Assembly (NCBI GenBank): GCA_963720645.1
Contig: CAVRFX010000019.1
Location: forward strand, 434,001-498,000
Direction: 5' to 3'
Source: RYN-230 sp963720645
Lineage (GTDB): Bacteria > Actinomycetota > Actinomycetes > Streptosporangiales > Streptosporangiaceae
Length of the DNA: 64,000 nt
Numbering within the stretch: position 1 is the stretch's first letter; every line of letters begins with the position of its first letter. Below, in pieces: positions 8,351 through 18,657 of the stretch. A program made the translations under genes and the position numbers. The notes beneath the pieces were generated by a model, which saw only the letters and a list, made by a program, of their open reading frames with translations, had not been told where the DNA came from and ran no database searches.

Positions 8351-9814
8351 GTGAGCGACGTACAGACCGGGACGATCAAGACCAAGGTGCCCGCGCGGCT
8401 GGACCGGCTGCCCTGGTCCCGGTGGCATTGGATGATCATTATCGGACTGGGCACGGTCTGGATCCTGGACGGCCTCGAGGTCACGATCGTCGGCCAGATT
8501 TCCGGCCAGATCAGCATGCCGGGCAGCGGCATTCACATCACCCAGAGCCAGATCACCGGGTTCGGTGCGGCCACGTATGTGGCCGGGGCCTGCATCGGCG
8601 CGCTGTTCTTCGGCTGGCTCACCGACCGGTTCGGCCGTAAGAAGCTTTTCATGATCACCCTGGGGGTCTATCTGGCGTCAACCGCGCTCACCGCCTTCTC
8701 CTTCGCGCCCTGGTGGTTCTTCCTGTTCCGGTTCCTGACCGGGTTCGGGATCGGCGGCGAGTACGCCGCGATCAACTCGGCCATCGACGAACTGATCCCG
8801 AGCCGGCACCGGGGCCGGATCGACATCATCATCAACGGCACCTTCTGGGCGGGCGCGGCGGTCGGCGCCCTGGTCAGCGTGCCGGCCACCAACGACCTGC
8901 CGGTCTTCTGGGGCTGGCGGGTGTGCTTCGGGCTGGGAGTGGTGCTGGGCCTGGTCGTCCTGCTGGTCCGGCGGAACGTGCCGGAAAGCCCGCGCTGGCT
9001 GTTCATCCACGGGCGTGACCGGGAAGCCGAACACCTGGTGGCCGGGATCGAGCGCCGGGTCGAGGAGGAGACCGGCGCGCACCTGGAGGAGCCGGGCCAG
9101 TCGATCACCATCCGGCAGCGCAAGTCCATCGGGTTCGTCACCATCGCGCACACCATGTTCGCCCGCTATCCGCGGCGGACGATCCTGGGCTTCTCCCTGT
9201 TCATCGGCCAGGCCTTTCTCTACAACGCGATCACGTTCGGCTACGCGCAGATCCTGACCGTCTTCTTCCACGTCAAGACGTCCCCGGGCTACTACTTCGC
9301 GGTGATCGCGGTGGGCAACCTGCTCGGCCCGCTGATCCTTGGGCGGCTCTTCGACTCGGTCGGACGCAAGCCGATGATCGCCGGCACCTACATCCTGTCC
9401 GGCGTCCTGCTGCTGGTCACCGCGTGGCTGTTCGGCGCCGGCGATCTGACCGCGGTCACCATGACGGCGTGCTGGACCGTCGTGCTGTTCTTCGCCTCGG
9501 CCGGGGCCAGTGCGGCCTACCTCACCGTCAGCGAGGTGTTCCCGATGGAGACCCGGGCCCTGGCCATCGCGTTCTTCTACGCGATCGGCACGGCGGCGGG
9601 CGGGATCAGCGGCCCGCTGCTGTTTTCCTCGCTGGTCAGCACGGGCAAGGTCAGCGACACCGTGATCGCGTTCGCGACCGGCGCATCGCTGATGATCCTG
9701 GCCGGGCTGGTCGAGGTGATCCTCGGGGTCAAGGCCGAGCGCAAGGGCCTGGAGGAGATCGCCAGCCCGCTCACCGCCGAGGACGCCAGCACCGTGGGTG
9801 CCCGCGCCGGGTGA
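8351..9814 (+). CDS. MFS transporter, sugar-porter/metabolite type
   Basis: 487-residue integral membrane transporter with about 12 predicted membrane segments. The loop 2-3 signature DRFGRKK follows the second segment, and the sugar-porter-like PESPRWL motif follows the sixth. A long cytoplasmic loop (about 210-265) joins the two halves, and a shorter SVGRKP copy of the loop motif appears in the second half. The WRWHWMIIIGLGTVWILDG-like opening is typical of inner-membrane proton-coupled metabolite transporters. Substrate unknown. The GTG start follows GGAGAGGAC at 8336-8344. The gene converges on the transketolase gene, with a strong inverted repeat between them. Confidence 0.88.
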   Translation: MSDVQTGTIKTKVPARLDRLPWSRWHWMIIIGLGTVWILDGLEVTIVGQISGQISMPGSGIHITQSQITGFGAATYVAGACIGALFFGWLTDRFGRKKLFMITLGVYLASTALTAFSFAPWWFFLFRFLTGFGIGGEYAAINSAIDELIPSRHRGRIDIIINGTFWAGAAVGALVSVPATNDLPVFWGWRVCFGLGVVLGLVVLLVRRNVPESPRWLFIHGRDREAEHLVAGIERRVEEETGAHLEEPGQSITIRQRKSIGFVTIAHTMFARYPRRTILGFSLFIGQAFLYNAITFGYAQILTVFFHVKTSPGYYFAVIAVGNLLGPLILGRLFDSVGRKPMIAGTYILSGVLLLVTAWLFGAGDLTAVTMTACWTVVLFFASAGASAAYLTVSEVFPMETRALAIAFFYAIGTAAGGISGPLLFSSLVSTGKVSDTVIAFATGASLMILAGLVEVILGVKAERKGLEEIASPLTAEDASTVGARAG

Positions 9815-9876
9815 CCCGGGCCGCCCGCACCCGGGGCCGCCTCATCAGTCACACGTGCCCCTCCCGTCACCAGGCT

Positions 9877-9934
9877 GGTTCGTGATCAACCGATTGCTGT
9901 TGCTAGAGCAACACCAATCGGTTGATCACGAACC
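9877..9934. terminator. Long bidirectional hairpin between convergent genes
   Basis: A perfect 20-bp inverted repeat (9877-9896 with 9915-9934), one mismatch, then a further 6-bp stem (GTTGCT/AGCAAC) closing on a 2-nt loop. It lies between the stops of the MFS gene (+) and transketolase (-). There is no U-tract on either side, as is common for actinobacterial intrinsic terminators. Its length and near-perfect symmetry are greater than most. Confidence 0.7.
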
Positions 9935-10005
9935 GGACCACCGGGCCTGTGGGGCCCGTGGGGCCTGCGGGGCGGGGGAGGTGCGGGTGGGGTGGCCGGC
10001 CCGGG

Positions 10006-11871
10006 TCAGGCGCGGGCCAGGGTGAGGGCCGCGGAGGTGATGGCCCGGGCGTCGATGCCCGCGTCGGCGAGCTGGTCTTCCGGGCTGGCTGAGCCGGGCA
10101 TCTCCCGCACGGCCAGGGTGCGCACGATGGGCAGGGCCTCATCCGTGCCGTCCGCGAACACCTCCAGCACCGCGTCCCCCAGGCCGCCTTCCGGCCAGTG
10201 GTCCTCGACCGTGACGATGCGCCCGGTATCCCGGGCGGCCTGGCGCAGCGTGGCCGCGTCGATGGGCTTGACCGAGTAGACGTCGATCACCCGGGCGCTC
10301 ACCCCGCGCGCGGCCAGCTGGCTGGCCGCGGACAGCGCCTCGTGCACGGTGATCCCGGCGGCGGCGATCGTCACCTGATCGTTCGCCGAGGAGCGCAGCA
10401 CCCGGCTGCCACCCACCGGGAACTCCTCACCGGCCTCGTAGATGACCGGCGTACGGCCCCGGGTCAGCCGCAGGTAGCTGACGCCGTCGCGATCCGCCAT
10501 GGCCGCGGTCAGCCGGGCCGCCTGGTTGGCGTCACAGGGGTAGAGCACGGTGCTGCCGTGCAGGGCACGGAACGCGGCCAGGTCCTCGAGCGCCATCTGG
10601 GACGGCCCGTCCTGGCCGATCGAGACCCCGGCGTGCGAGCCGGCCACCCGCAGGCTGGCCCGGCTCACCGCGGCCATGCGCAGGAAGTCGTAGGCCCGGG
10701 TCAGGAACGCCCCGAAGGTGGCCAGGTAGGGCGTCCAGCCGCGGGCCTGCATGCCGAGGGCCGCGGCCGTCATCTGCTGCTCGGCGATGTAGAACTCGAA
10801 GAAGCGCTCGGGGTGCGCGTCGGCGAAGTACTGGGTGCGGGTCGAGTCGCTCACCTCACCGTCCAGCACGACCACATCCGCCCGGGCGGCCCCGAGGGCG
10901 GCCAGCGCCTCGCCGAACGCGTCCCGGGTCGCCACCGGCGACCCGACCTCGTAGCCGGGCAGGTGCAGCTGGCCCGCCGGGAACGCGTGCGGCCGCTGGC
11001 GCTGCGCGGGAGGCCGCACCTCTACCCGGGCGGAGCGGGGGCCACCCAGTTCCGCGATGGCGTCGTCCGGGTCGGGCAGGGGCTTGCCGTGCGCGCCTTC
11101 GGCGTCCTCCACCGCCGCCACGCCCCGGCCCTTGCGGGTCCGGGCCAGGATGACCGTGGGCCGCCCGGTGGTCTCGGCGGCCTCCGCGTACGCGCGGTCA
11201 ATCTCGGTTACCGAGTGCCCGTCGATCTCGATCGTGTGCCAGCCGAAGGCGGCCATCCGCCGGGCGTAGGCCGCGGTGTCCCATCCGTCCCGGGTGGGAC
11301 CACGCTGGCCGAGCCGGTTCACGTTGACGATCACGGTCAGGTTGTCCAGCCCGTGGTAGGCGGCGTGCTCGAACGCCTCCCAGATGGACCCTTCGGCCAG
11401 CTCGCTGTCCCCGCACAGGACCCAGACCCGGTAGCCCAGCTGGTCGAGGTACCGGCCGGTGAGGGCGAGGCCGACGCCGACCGGCAGGCCCAGCCCGAGG
11501 GAGCCGGTGGCCACGTTGACCCAGGGCAGCCCGGGGGTGGGGTGTCCCTCCAGCCGGCTGCCCCGGGTGCGGTACCCGAGCAGCTCGTCGTCGCCGATCG
11601 CGCCCGCGGCCCGGTACAGGGCGTACAGCAGCGGGGAGGCGTGCCCCTTGGAAAAGATCAGATGGTCATTACCGGCCGCATGCGGGTCGATGAAGTCGTA
11701 GCGGAGATGCCGGGCGAGCAGCACGGCCATCAGGTCGGCGGCCGACATCGATGACGTCGGGTGGCCCGAGTTCGCGGCGGCGCTCGCCCGCACTGAGTCA
11801 ACCCGCAGCTGCTGGCCCAGGTCCTGCAGCCGGCTGGCCGATGTGCGGTCCAGCAACGCGGTGCGGTTCAT
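10006..11871 (-). CDS. tkt: Transketolase (short, ~620-residue type)
   Basis: Thiamine-diphosphate-dependent enzyme moving two-carbon units between sugar phosphates in the pentose phosphate pathway. At 621 residues it resembles the shorter, animal-like transketolases. The GHPTSSMSAADLMAVL segment supplies a substrate/TPP histidine. The CGDSELAEGSIWEA segment is the TPP/Mg binding motif (GDG type, here GDS). The central pyrimidine-binding domain carries FIAEQQ-like EFYIAEQQMT with the catalytic Glu, and GQDGPSQMALED follows. The ATG at 11871 was chosen because GGAGGGATC sits directly upstream. GDS instead of GDG is seen in other family members. Gluconate- and sugar-related neighbours are consistent with carbohydrate metabolism. 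Confidence 0.92.
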   Translation of the reverse strand: MNRTALLDRTSASRLQDLGQQLRVDSVRASAAANSGHPTSSMSAADLMAVLLARHLRYDFIDPHAAGNDHLIFSKGHASPLLYALYRAAGAIGDDELLGYRTRGSRLEGHPTPGLPWVNVATGSLGLGLPVGVGLALTGRYLDQLGYRVWVLCGDSELAEGSIWEAFEHAAYHGLDNLTVIVNVNRLGQRGPTRDGWDTAAYARRMAAFGWHTIEIDGHSVTEIDRAYAEAAETTGRPTVILARTRKGRGVAAVEDAEGAHGKPLPDPDDAIAELGGPRSARVEVRPPAQRQRPHAFPAGQLHLPGYEVGSPVATRDAFGEALAALGAARADVVVLDGEVSDSTRTQYFADAHPERFFEFYIAEQQMTAAALGMQARGWTPYLATFGAFLTRAYDFLRMAAVSRASLRVAGSHAGVSIGQDGPSQMALEDLAAFRALHGSTVLYPCDANQAARLTAAMADRDGVSYLRLTRGRTPVIYEAGEEFPVGGSRVLRSSANDQVTIAAAGITVHEALSAASQLAARGVSARVIDVYSVKPIDAATLRQAARDTGRIVTVEDHWPEGGLGDAVLEVFADGTDEALPIVRTLAVREMPGSASPEDQLADAGIDARAITSAALTLARA

Positions 11872-12035
11872 GATCCCTCCGGACGGTTGCTGGCCGGCGG
11901 CCGCCGTGCCTGGCCGCAGACTCATCCGCTGCCCCGGCTCGCTCGCTTTACACCCCGCAGCGATTAGCGCGCCGTGACCGGGGTAGCCGGGCGGACTAGA
12001 GACGGCTCAGCCAGTGATCCGTGGGAGGGAGACGA

Positions 12036-12506
12036 GTGAAATCGCTGACGCGCCGGCCCGGCGGCACGGGTGCTCCGGTCCGTGGCATCGACCGGATGGT
12101 CCGCAACGTCCAGACCGGGCATTTCGAGCGCAGCCTGTCGGCCCTGACCGCCGCGGGAGCGCTGGTCACCGCGGCCGAGATCTTCTTTGAGCACGACAGC
12201 GCCAGCTTCGGCAACAAGATGATGTGGATTCCGGTCGCGCTCGGCCCGGTCGGGGCAGCCGCCGGGGTGGCCGGGTTCTTCAGCCGCCGGCTGGCCAAGA
12301 CCGCGCTGCCGGTCGCCTCCGCCGCGATCGTCGCGAACGGGGTCCAGGGGACCTACCTGCACGCCCGGGGTATCGCCCAGAAGCCGGGAGGCTGGGCCAA
12401 CGCCCGGTACAACCTGGAGATGGGGCCGCCCCTGCTGGCCCCGCTGCTGGTCACCATGGTTGGCGGGATGGGCCTGCTGGCCGCGATCCTGCGGCGGGAG
12501 CAGTGA
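12036..12506 (+). CDS. Small membrane protein of unknown function
   Basis: 156-residue protein with about three to four hydrophobic segments: residues about 35-53, 65-90, 93-108 and 130-152. Nothing identifies a family. A GGGAGGGAGAC ribosome binding site precedes the GTG at 12036. Its stop overlaps the next gene's GTG by 4 bp, and that gene in turn overlaps the GMC oxidoreductase. It may therefore be a membrane anchor or partner of that dehydrogenase, but this is inference from context only. Confidence 0.7.
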   Translation: MKSLTRRPGGTGAPVRGIDRMVRNVQTGHFERSLSALTAAGALVTAAEIFFEHDSASFGNKMMWIPVALGPVGAAAGVAGFFSRRLAKTALPVASAAIVANGVQGTYLHARGIAQKPGGWANARYNLEMGPPLLAPLLVTMVGGMGLLAAILRREQ

Positions 12507-13164
12507 CCCGGGGCCCGGCCCGCCCGCCTGAGCCCGGAGGCCCCAGGACGCCAGGCGGCGGCCCGGAGCGCTTCCCCGGTTTCGACGTCATGTCCCAGCT
12601 GCCGCACTGGGATGCGGCTACGGCGGCCGTGGTCGAGTCACGGCTGGCGCCGCCGCCGGCGCCCCGGTTCTTCAGCCCGGCCGAGGAGGCCACGGCCACC
12701 GCGCTGGTCAACCTGATCCTCGGCCAGGATGCGGAACCGCGGGTGCCGGTCACCGCGATGATCGACGCCCGGCTGGCCGAAGCGCAGACCGACGGATGGC
12801 GGTACGCCGACATGCCCGAGGACGGGCAGGCCTGGCGGGACACGCTCGCGTACCTGGACGCCGACGCCCAGGTGAAGTACGCGGCGGCGTTCGCCGAGTG
12901 CCCGGCGGCCGACCAGCGTGCCGTGATCCAGGCGCTGCAGGACCTCGGCTCGGGCGACTGGCACGGCCTGCCGGCCGCCCGGGTCTGGAGCTTGTGGACC
13001 CGCTACGCGTGCACCGCCTTCTACGCGCATCCCTGGGCCTGGAACGAGATGGGCTTCCCCGGGCCCGCCTACCCGCGCGGCTACAAGAACAAGGGAGTGG
13101 GACGGCGGGAGCCGTTCGAGGCCGCGGACAGCCACCCGGCCGAGGACCCGGTACGGGAGGGCGA

Positions 13165-13168
<4 letters not shown>
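12503..13168 (+). CDS. Gluconate 2-dehydrogenase subunit 3 family protein
   Basis: 221-residue protein. From about residue 50 it matches the small gamma-type subunit of membrane gluconate/sorbitol-type dehydrogenases (PF13618): RFFSPAEEATATALVNLILGQD, then a helical middle and the YAHPWAWNEMGFPGPAYPRGY segment near the end. In characterised complexes this subunit assists the flavoprotein subunit. No twin-arginine or other signal peptide is evident, unlike many family members. The GTG start was chosen for the 4-bp overlap with the upstream stop; an internal ATG at 12590 is the alternative. It overlaps the GMC gene by 4 bp (ATGA), so the three genes are probably coupled. Confidence 0.85.
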
Positions 13169-14808
<1,640 letters not shown>

Positions 14809-14819
14809 GGGGGAGCCTG

Positions 14820-15251
14820 ATGCCAGGACGTGAGGAACTGCCGTTGACGCTGCGGCGATCACCGGCGAAGGCCCAGGAGACGTGGGTCAGGGCGCACGAC
14901 AGCGCGGTCGGGGAGTACGGCGAGGGCGAGCGCGCGCACCGGACCGCGTTCGGCGCGCTGAAGCACAGCTTCGAGAAGGTCGGGGACCACTGGGAGCCCA
15001 AGGCGGGCGGGGCTAAGGGCCCGTCGGACGAGCAGTCGGCCCGCCCCCGCGGCCAGTCGGGCGAGAGCTACGGCGGGGTTGACGCCAACGCCAGCAAGCA
15101 GCACCTGCTCGGGCTGGCCCGCCGGCTGGGCGTGACCGGCCGGTCCCGCATGACCAAGCAGGAACTGGCCGCCGCCATCCAGAAGGAAAACGACCGGCGC
15201 ACCGCGGCGGCCCGCGGCGGCCGCCGGGCCGGGGGGAGGGGATCACGATGA
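14820..15251 (+). CDS. ChaB-domain / Rho N-terminal-domain protein
   Basis: 143-residue, strongly charged small protein. Residues about 6-60 resemble ChaB (named for cation transport regulation), with the LRRSPAKAQETWVRAHDSAV and HRTAFGALKHSFEKVGDHWEPK elements. Residues about 95-128 (KQHLLGLARRLGVTGRSRMT...) resemble a Rho N-terminal/SAP-like helical nucleic-acid-binding unit. The C-terminus is Arg/Gly-rich. Such ChaB-Rho_N proteins are common in actinomycetes, but their function is not established. It follows the GMC gene by 11 nt and overlaps the UspA gene by 4 bp. Confidence 0.8.
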   Translation: MPGREELPLTLRRSPAKAQETWVRAHDSAVGEYGEGERAHRTAFGALKHSFEKVGDHWEPKAGGAKGPSDEQSARPRGQSGESYGGVDANASKQHLLGLARRLGVTGRSRMTKQELAAAIQKENDRRTAAARGGRRAGGRGSR

Positions 15252-15679
15252 CGGTGGTCGTGGCGGTGCAGGACCGGGCCCGCTCGCGCGCGGCGATCCG
15301 CGCGGCCGCCCAGGAAGCCGGGTTCAGGCAGGCCAAGCTCATCGCGGTGACCGCCTACACCGCCGACGGCATCGCCGCGGCCCCGGCCGCGCGCCCGGTC
15401 GGCAGCACGCTGCGTACTGCCGATGAGGAGCGTGCCCGCGCCGAGGATGTGCTGCGCGAAGCGACGCTGGGCGCCCTGGGGCGTGCCGCGGCGCAGGTGG
15501 AACTGCGGGTCGTGCAGGGCCTGCCTGGGCGCAGCCTGGTGAACGCGGCCCGCACCCTGGGCGCCGAGTTGCTCGTCGTCGGCTCGCGCGGCGAGAAGGT
15601 GATGAGCTGGCTGCTCGGCAGCCAGTACGTCCTCCGTAACGCGCCCTGCCCGGTCCTGGTGGTCCCGGATACGGGCTGA
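15248..15679 (+). CDS. Universal stress protein, UspA family
   Basis: 143-residue single UspA domain. It opens with the TVVVAVQDRARSRAAIRAA strand-helix and ends with the ATP-binding glycine motif GSRGEKVMSWLLGSQYVLRNAPCPVLVV (split here as GSRG ... GS ... APCPVLVV, family consensus G-2x-G-9x-G-S/T). It is a cytosolic stress-response protein of unknown molecular role. The ATG overlaps the upstream stop by 4 bp, so it is the last gene of the coupled series starting at 12036. Confidence 0.9.
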   Translation: MTVVVAVQDRARSRAAIRAAAQEAGFRQAKLIAVTAYTADGIAAAPAARPVGSTLRTADEERARAEDVLREATLGALGRAAAQVELRVVQGLPGRSLVNAARTLGAELLVVGSRGEKVMSWLLGSQYVLRNAPCPVLVVPDTG

Positions 15680-15792
15680 CGCCCTGTTGTTTCACCCCGG
15701 ATGACGGGGGCAGCGGAGTGGGGTACTTCCCCACCCGGCCCGGAAGCGCGGCCGGGCACCCAGGCACCAACAGCACCTTCCAGGAGGTTGCC

Positions 15793-16938
15793 GTGAAGGC
15801 CGTCGTGTACAAGGGACCGTTCAAGGTCGCGGTCGAAGACGTCCCCGACGCGCGGATCGAAGCGCCGAATGACGCGGTGGTGCGGATCAGCACGACCAAC
15901 ATCTGCGGTTCTGACCTGCATATGTACGAAGGGCGCACCAACGTGGAAGAGGGCAAGGTCCTCGGCCACGAGAACATGGGCATCGTCGAGGAAACCGGCC
16001 CGGGCGTGACCTGGATCAAGCCGGGTGACCGGGTGTCCGTGCCGTTCAACATCGCCTGCGGCAGCTGCCGCAACTGCGTGGACGGCTGGACCTCGTTCTG
16101 CCTGCGGATGAACCCCACCGACGGGGTGGACGGGGCCGCGTACGGCTACGCCCAGATGGGCCCCTACCAGGGCGGCCAGGCCGAGTACCTGCGGGTGCCG
16201 TTCGCCGACTTCAACCTGCTCCCGCTGCCCGCCGGAACCGAGCACGAGCGTGACTTCACCATGCTGTCGGACATCTTCCCGACCGGGTACCACGGGGCGG
16301 TGCTGGCCGGCGTCAGCCCCGGGGACACCGTGGTCGTCTTCGGTGCGGGCCCGGTCGGCCTGCTCGCCGCGCACAGTTCCTACCTGCGCGGCGCTTCCCA
16401 GGTGTACGTGGTGGACATGAAGAAGGACCGGCTGGACCTGGCGGCGCGGTTCGACGCCACCCCGGTCAGCCTGGCCGACGGCGACCCCGCCGAGCAGATC
16501 ATGGACGCCACCCACGGCCTCGGCGCCGACCGCGGCATTGAGGCCGTCGGATACCAGGCGCATGACCCGGCGGGCGAGGAACACCCGGAGATCGTGCTGG
16601 ACAGCCTGGTCAAGTCGGTCCGGACCACCGGCGGGATCGGCGTGGTCGGTGTCTACGTGCCCAGCGACCCGGGGGCGGCCAGTGAGGGTGCCCAGCAGGG
16701 CCGGATCGGCTTCGACTACGGCACGTTCTTCCAGAAGGGGCAGGCCATGGGCACCGGGCAGTGCCCGGTCAAGCGGTACAACGAGCAGCTCCGCGACCTG
16801 ATCGTGGCGGGCCGTGCGACACCCTCGCTGCTCGTGTCGCACGAGCTGCCGCTGACCGAGGCGCCGGGCGCCTACGAGAAGTTCGACCAGCGGGCGGACG
16901 GCTTCACCAAGGTCCTCCTGCATCCGGCGGACGCCTGA
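15793..16938 (+). CDS. Zinc-dependent alcohol dehydrogenase, glutathione-independent formaldehyde dehydrogenase type
   Basis: 381-residue medium-chain dehydrogenase. Catalytic-zinc ligands are in CGSDLHMYEGR (Cys) and GHENMG (His/Glu), at about residues 38-62. The structural zinc loop with clustered cysteines is CGSCRNCVDGWTSFC at about 88-102. The NAD-binding GAGPVGL motif is at about 187. The insertion pattern matches the fdhA-like glutathione-independent formaldehyde dehydrogenase group, whose physiological substrates vary. A strong AGGAGG at 15782-15787 fixes the GTG start at 15793. Hairpins downstream at 16947-17051 probably end the transcript. Confidence 0.88.
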   Translation: MKAVVYKGPFKVAVEDVPDARIEAPNDAVVRISTTNICGSDLHMYEGRTNVEEGKVLGHENMGIVEETGPGVTWIKPGDRVSVPFNIACGSCRNCVDGWTSFCLRMNPTDGVDGAAYGYAQMGPYQGGQAEYLRVPFADFNLLPLPAGTEHERDFTMLSDIFPTGYHGAVLAGVSPGDTVVVFGAGPVGLLAAHSSYLRGASQVYVVDMKKDRLDLAARFDATPVSLADGDPAEQIMDATHGLGADRGIEAVGYQAHDPAGEEHPEIVLDSLVKSVRTTGGIGVVGVYVPSDPGAASEGAQQGRIGFDYGTFFQKGQAMGTGQCPVKRYNEQLRDLIVAGRATPSLLVSHELPLTEAPGAYEKFDQRADGFTKVLLHPADA

Positions 16939-16946
16939 TCGTCCGG

Positions 16947-17051
16947 CCCGGGTACCAGCGGCTGAGCACCCGGGCCGGGCCTGACCGCTCGCCCGCGTGG
17001 CATACAACGACGATGCCACGCGGGCGAGCCGCATCCGTGCCGGGCGGATGC
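16947..17051 (+). terminator. Three consecutive hairpins after the zinc ADH gene
   Basis: First: GGCCCGGGT pairs with ACCCGGGCC (about 16948-16979). Second: a perfect 17-bp stem, 16987-17003 with 17013-17029, around a 9-nt loop. Third: GCATCCG (17031-17037) with CGGATGC (17045-17051). The middle one is a very stable intrinsic-terminator-like structure without a U-tract. Confidence 0.7.
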
Positions 17052-17274
17052 CCTGTCCCGGAGATAGTGGGAGGATGAAGCGGGAGTAACCCGGTACCCG
17101 GGCCACGACCGTCTGCCGGGAATGGGGCGGAGGGAGCCATGGCCAACTCCGACCTCGTGCAGCAGGCCGCCGGCCTGCTGCACCGTGCTCCGTCCTTGCT
17201 CCGCGGGGCCAGCGCACCGCCGGGTGAGCCCGGCGCACCGCCCGCCAGGACCTCGCCGCGGGCCGGCCCGGGAT

Positions 17275-17739
17275 GTGTCCGCGCCTGAGGCGCTGGACGA
17301 CCTGGTCAGGCTGGCCGTGAGCGGGGTGGCCGGATGCTCGGGGGCCAGCGCCACGCTGTGGCGGGACGGGGTTCCGGCCGTCTTCGCCGCCAGCCACCCT
17401 GACCTGGCCGAACTCGCCACCATCGAGCAGGCCTCCGGGAGCGGGCCGGTGACGGCGGCCGTGGCCAGCGGAGCGCCGGTCTGGTCGCCGGACACGCTGG
17501 GTGAGGAGCGGTGGCCCGGCTACGCCGCGGCCGCGCTGGCCCGCGGCGTGCGCTGCTGCGTCACGCTCGTGCACCACTCGGGCCCCGTGACGGTCACGCT
17601 CTCCCTGTTCGGGACCCGTCCCGGCCAGCCCGGCCCGCAGGATCAGCCGCTGCGCCGGCTGGCCGCCGTGTTCGGCGGCGCAGCTCCCGGGCAGCCTGCC
17701 GGGCTGCAGCCCCGGCCGCCCGGATCTACCGGTAGCTGA
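17275..17739 (+). CDS. GAF-like sensory protein, N-terminus probably frame-broken
   Basis: The readable frame gives 154 residues from a GTG at 17275: an ALDDLVRLAVSGVAGCSGASATLW opening, typical of actinobacterial GAF domains, then the IEQASGSGPVTAAVASGAPVWSPD core and a closing VRCCVTLVHHSGPVTVTLSLFG strand pair. A much better initiation site exists at 17139: GGAGGGAGCC followed by ATG, encoding a helix starting MANSDLVQQAAGLLHRAPSL. That frame stops at about 17289, one base out of register with the GAF frame. A single-base break near 17270 would join them into a ~200-residue protein. The 3' end overlaps the convergent sigma-factor gene by 14 bp. Confidence 0.6.
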   Translation: MSAPEALDDLVRLAVSGVAGCSGASATLWRDGVPAVFAASHPDLAELATIEQASGSGPVTAAVASGAPVWSPDTLGEERWPGYAAAALARGVRCCVTLVHHSGPVTVTLSLFGTRPGQPGPQDQPLRRLAAVFGGAAPGQPAGLQPRPPGSTGS

Positions 17740-18601
17740 CCCGCTGCTCCGGGCCGAGCAGGCACTCGCGCAGGTAGTCGAGGGCCCTGGCCAGCAGCCG
17801 GGACACGTGCATCTGGGACACACCCAGCTGCTGGCCGATCTCAGCCTGGGTCATGTTGCCGTAGAAGCGCATGGCCAGGATGTGCTGCTCCCGTTCGGGC
17901 AGCTCGTTCCAGTGGGTGGACACCGCCTGCATGTCCAGGGTCCGCTCCACCTGGGGATCCTCCCCGCCGAGCAGATCACCCAGCGTGGCCGCGTCGTCGT
18001 CGGCTGACATGGGCGCGTCCAGCGAGTGCGGGTGGAAGACCATGTCCGCCCGGTTGGCGTCCCGGACCTCCTCGAGGCTGACCCCGAGATGCCCGGCCAC
18101 CTCCTCGTCGGTGGGCACGTGCCCCAGGTCCTGGACGAGGGAGGTACGCGCCTTGCGGACCTGGAGCAGCAGTTCCTGCACCGGCCGCTTGACGTGGACC
18201 TGCCAGCGCTTGTCACGGAAGTGCCGCTTGATCTCGCCGGAAATGCACGGCTGGGCGTAGGCGGCCAGATTCCCGCCGAACGCCGGGTCGAAGTTGTTGA
18301 TGGCCTTGAGCAGGCCGACGTAGCCGACCTGCATCAGCTCCTCTTCCGGTTCCGGGCTGTCCCGGTACCGGCGGGCACACGAGCGCACCAGGGAGCGGTA
18401 GCGCAGCACCAGGGCCTCGCAGGCGGCGGAACGCCGCCTGGATCCGGCCGGCAGCGTGTGAACGAGTTCGAGCAGTTCGCCGTCGTCCTGCGCTGCTGGG
18501 TTGACGGCCGGTGGCGTGGGCGCGAGGGGGACCGCAGCCTCCACGTCTATCACCTCAGAATCCTGCGGGGGATCAGTACCTCCCGAGGATGCCCCCTGCA
18601 C
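17726..18601 (-). CDS. RNA polymerase sigma factor, SigB/SigF/SigG group
   Basis: 291-residue group 3 sigma-70 factor. Region 2 (about residues 65-130) includes the core-binding/-10 recognition stretch EELMQVGYVGLLKAINNFDP. Region 3 lies at about 135-200 with the helix-turn-helix TDEEVAGHLGVSLEEV. Region 4 at about 225-285 carries the -35-recognition helix-turn-helix MTQAEIGQQLGVSQMHVSRLL. Members of this group usually direct stress or developmental regulons under anti-sigma control; no anti-sigma partner is adjacent. The GTG at 18601 lacks an obvious ribosome binding site, and an in-frame GTG about 50 nt downstream is the alternative start. Confidence 0.9.
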   Translation of the reverse strand: MQGASSGGTDPPQDSEVIDVEAAVPLAPTPPAVNPAAQDDGELLELVHTLPAGSRRRSAACEALVLRYRSLVRSCARRYRDSPEPEEELMQVGYVGLLKAINNFDPAFGGNLAAYAQPCISGEIKRHFRDKRWQVHVKRPVQELLLQVRKARTSLVQDLGHVPTDEEVAGHLGVSLEEVRDANRADMVFHPHSLDAPMSADDDAATLGDLLGGEDPQVERTLDMQAVSTHWNELPEREQHILAMRFYGNMTQAEIGQQLGVSQMHVSRLLARALDYLRECLLGPEQRVSYR

Positions 18602-18657
18602 AGGAGATAAACATGGTTGCGCGGAGTATTCGCTGCGGGCCAGGCGGTGCCCCGTCC

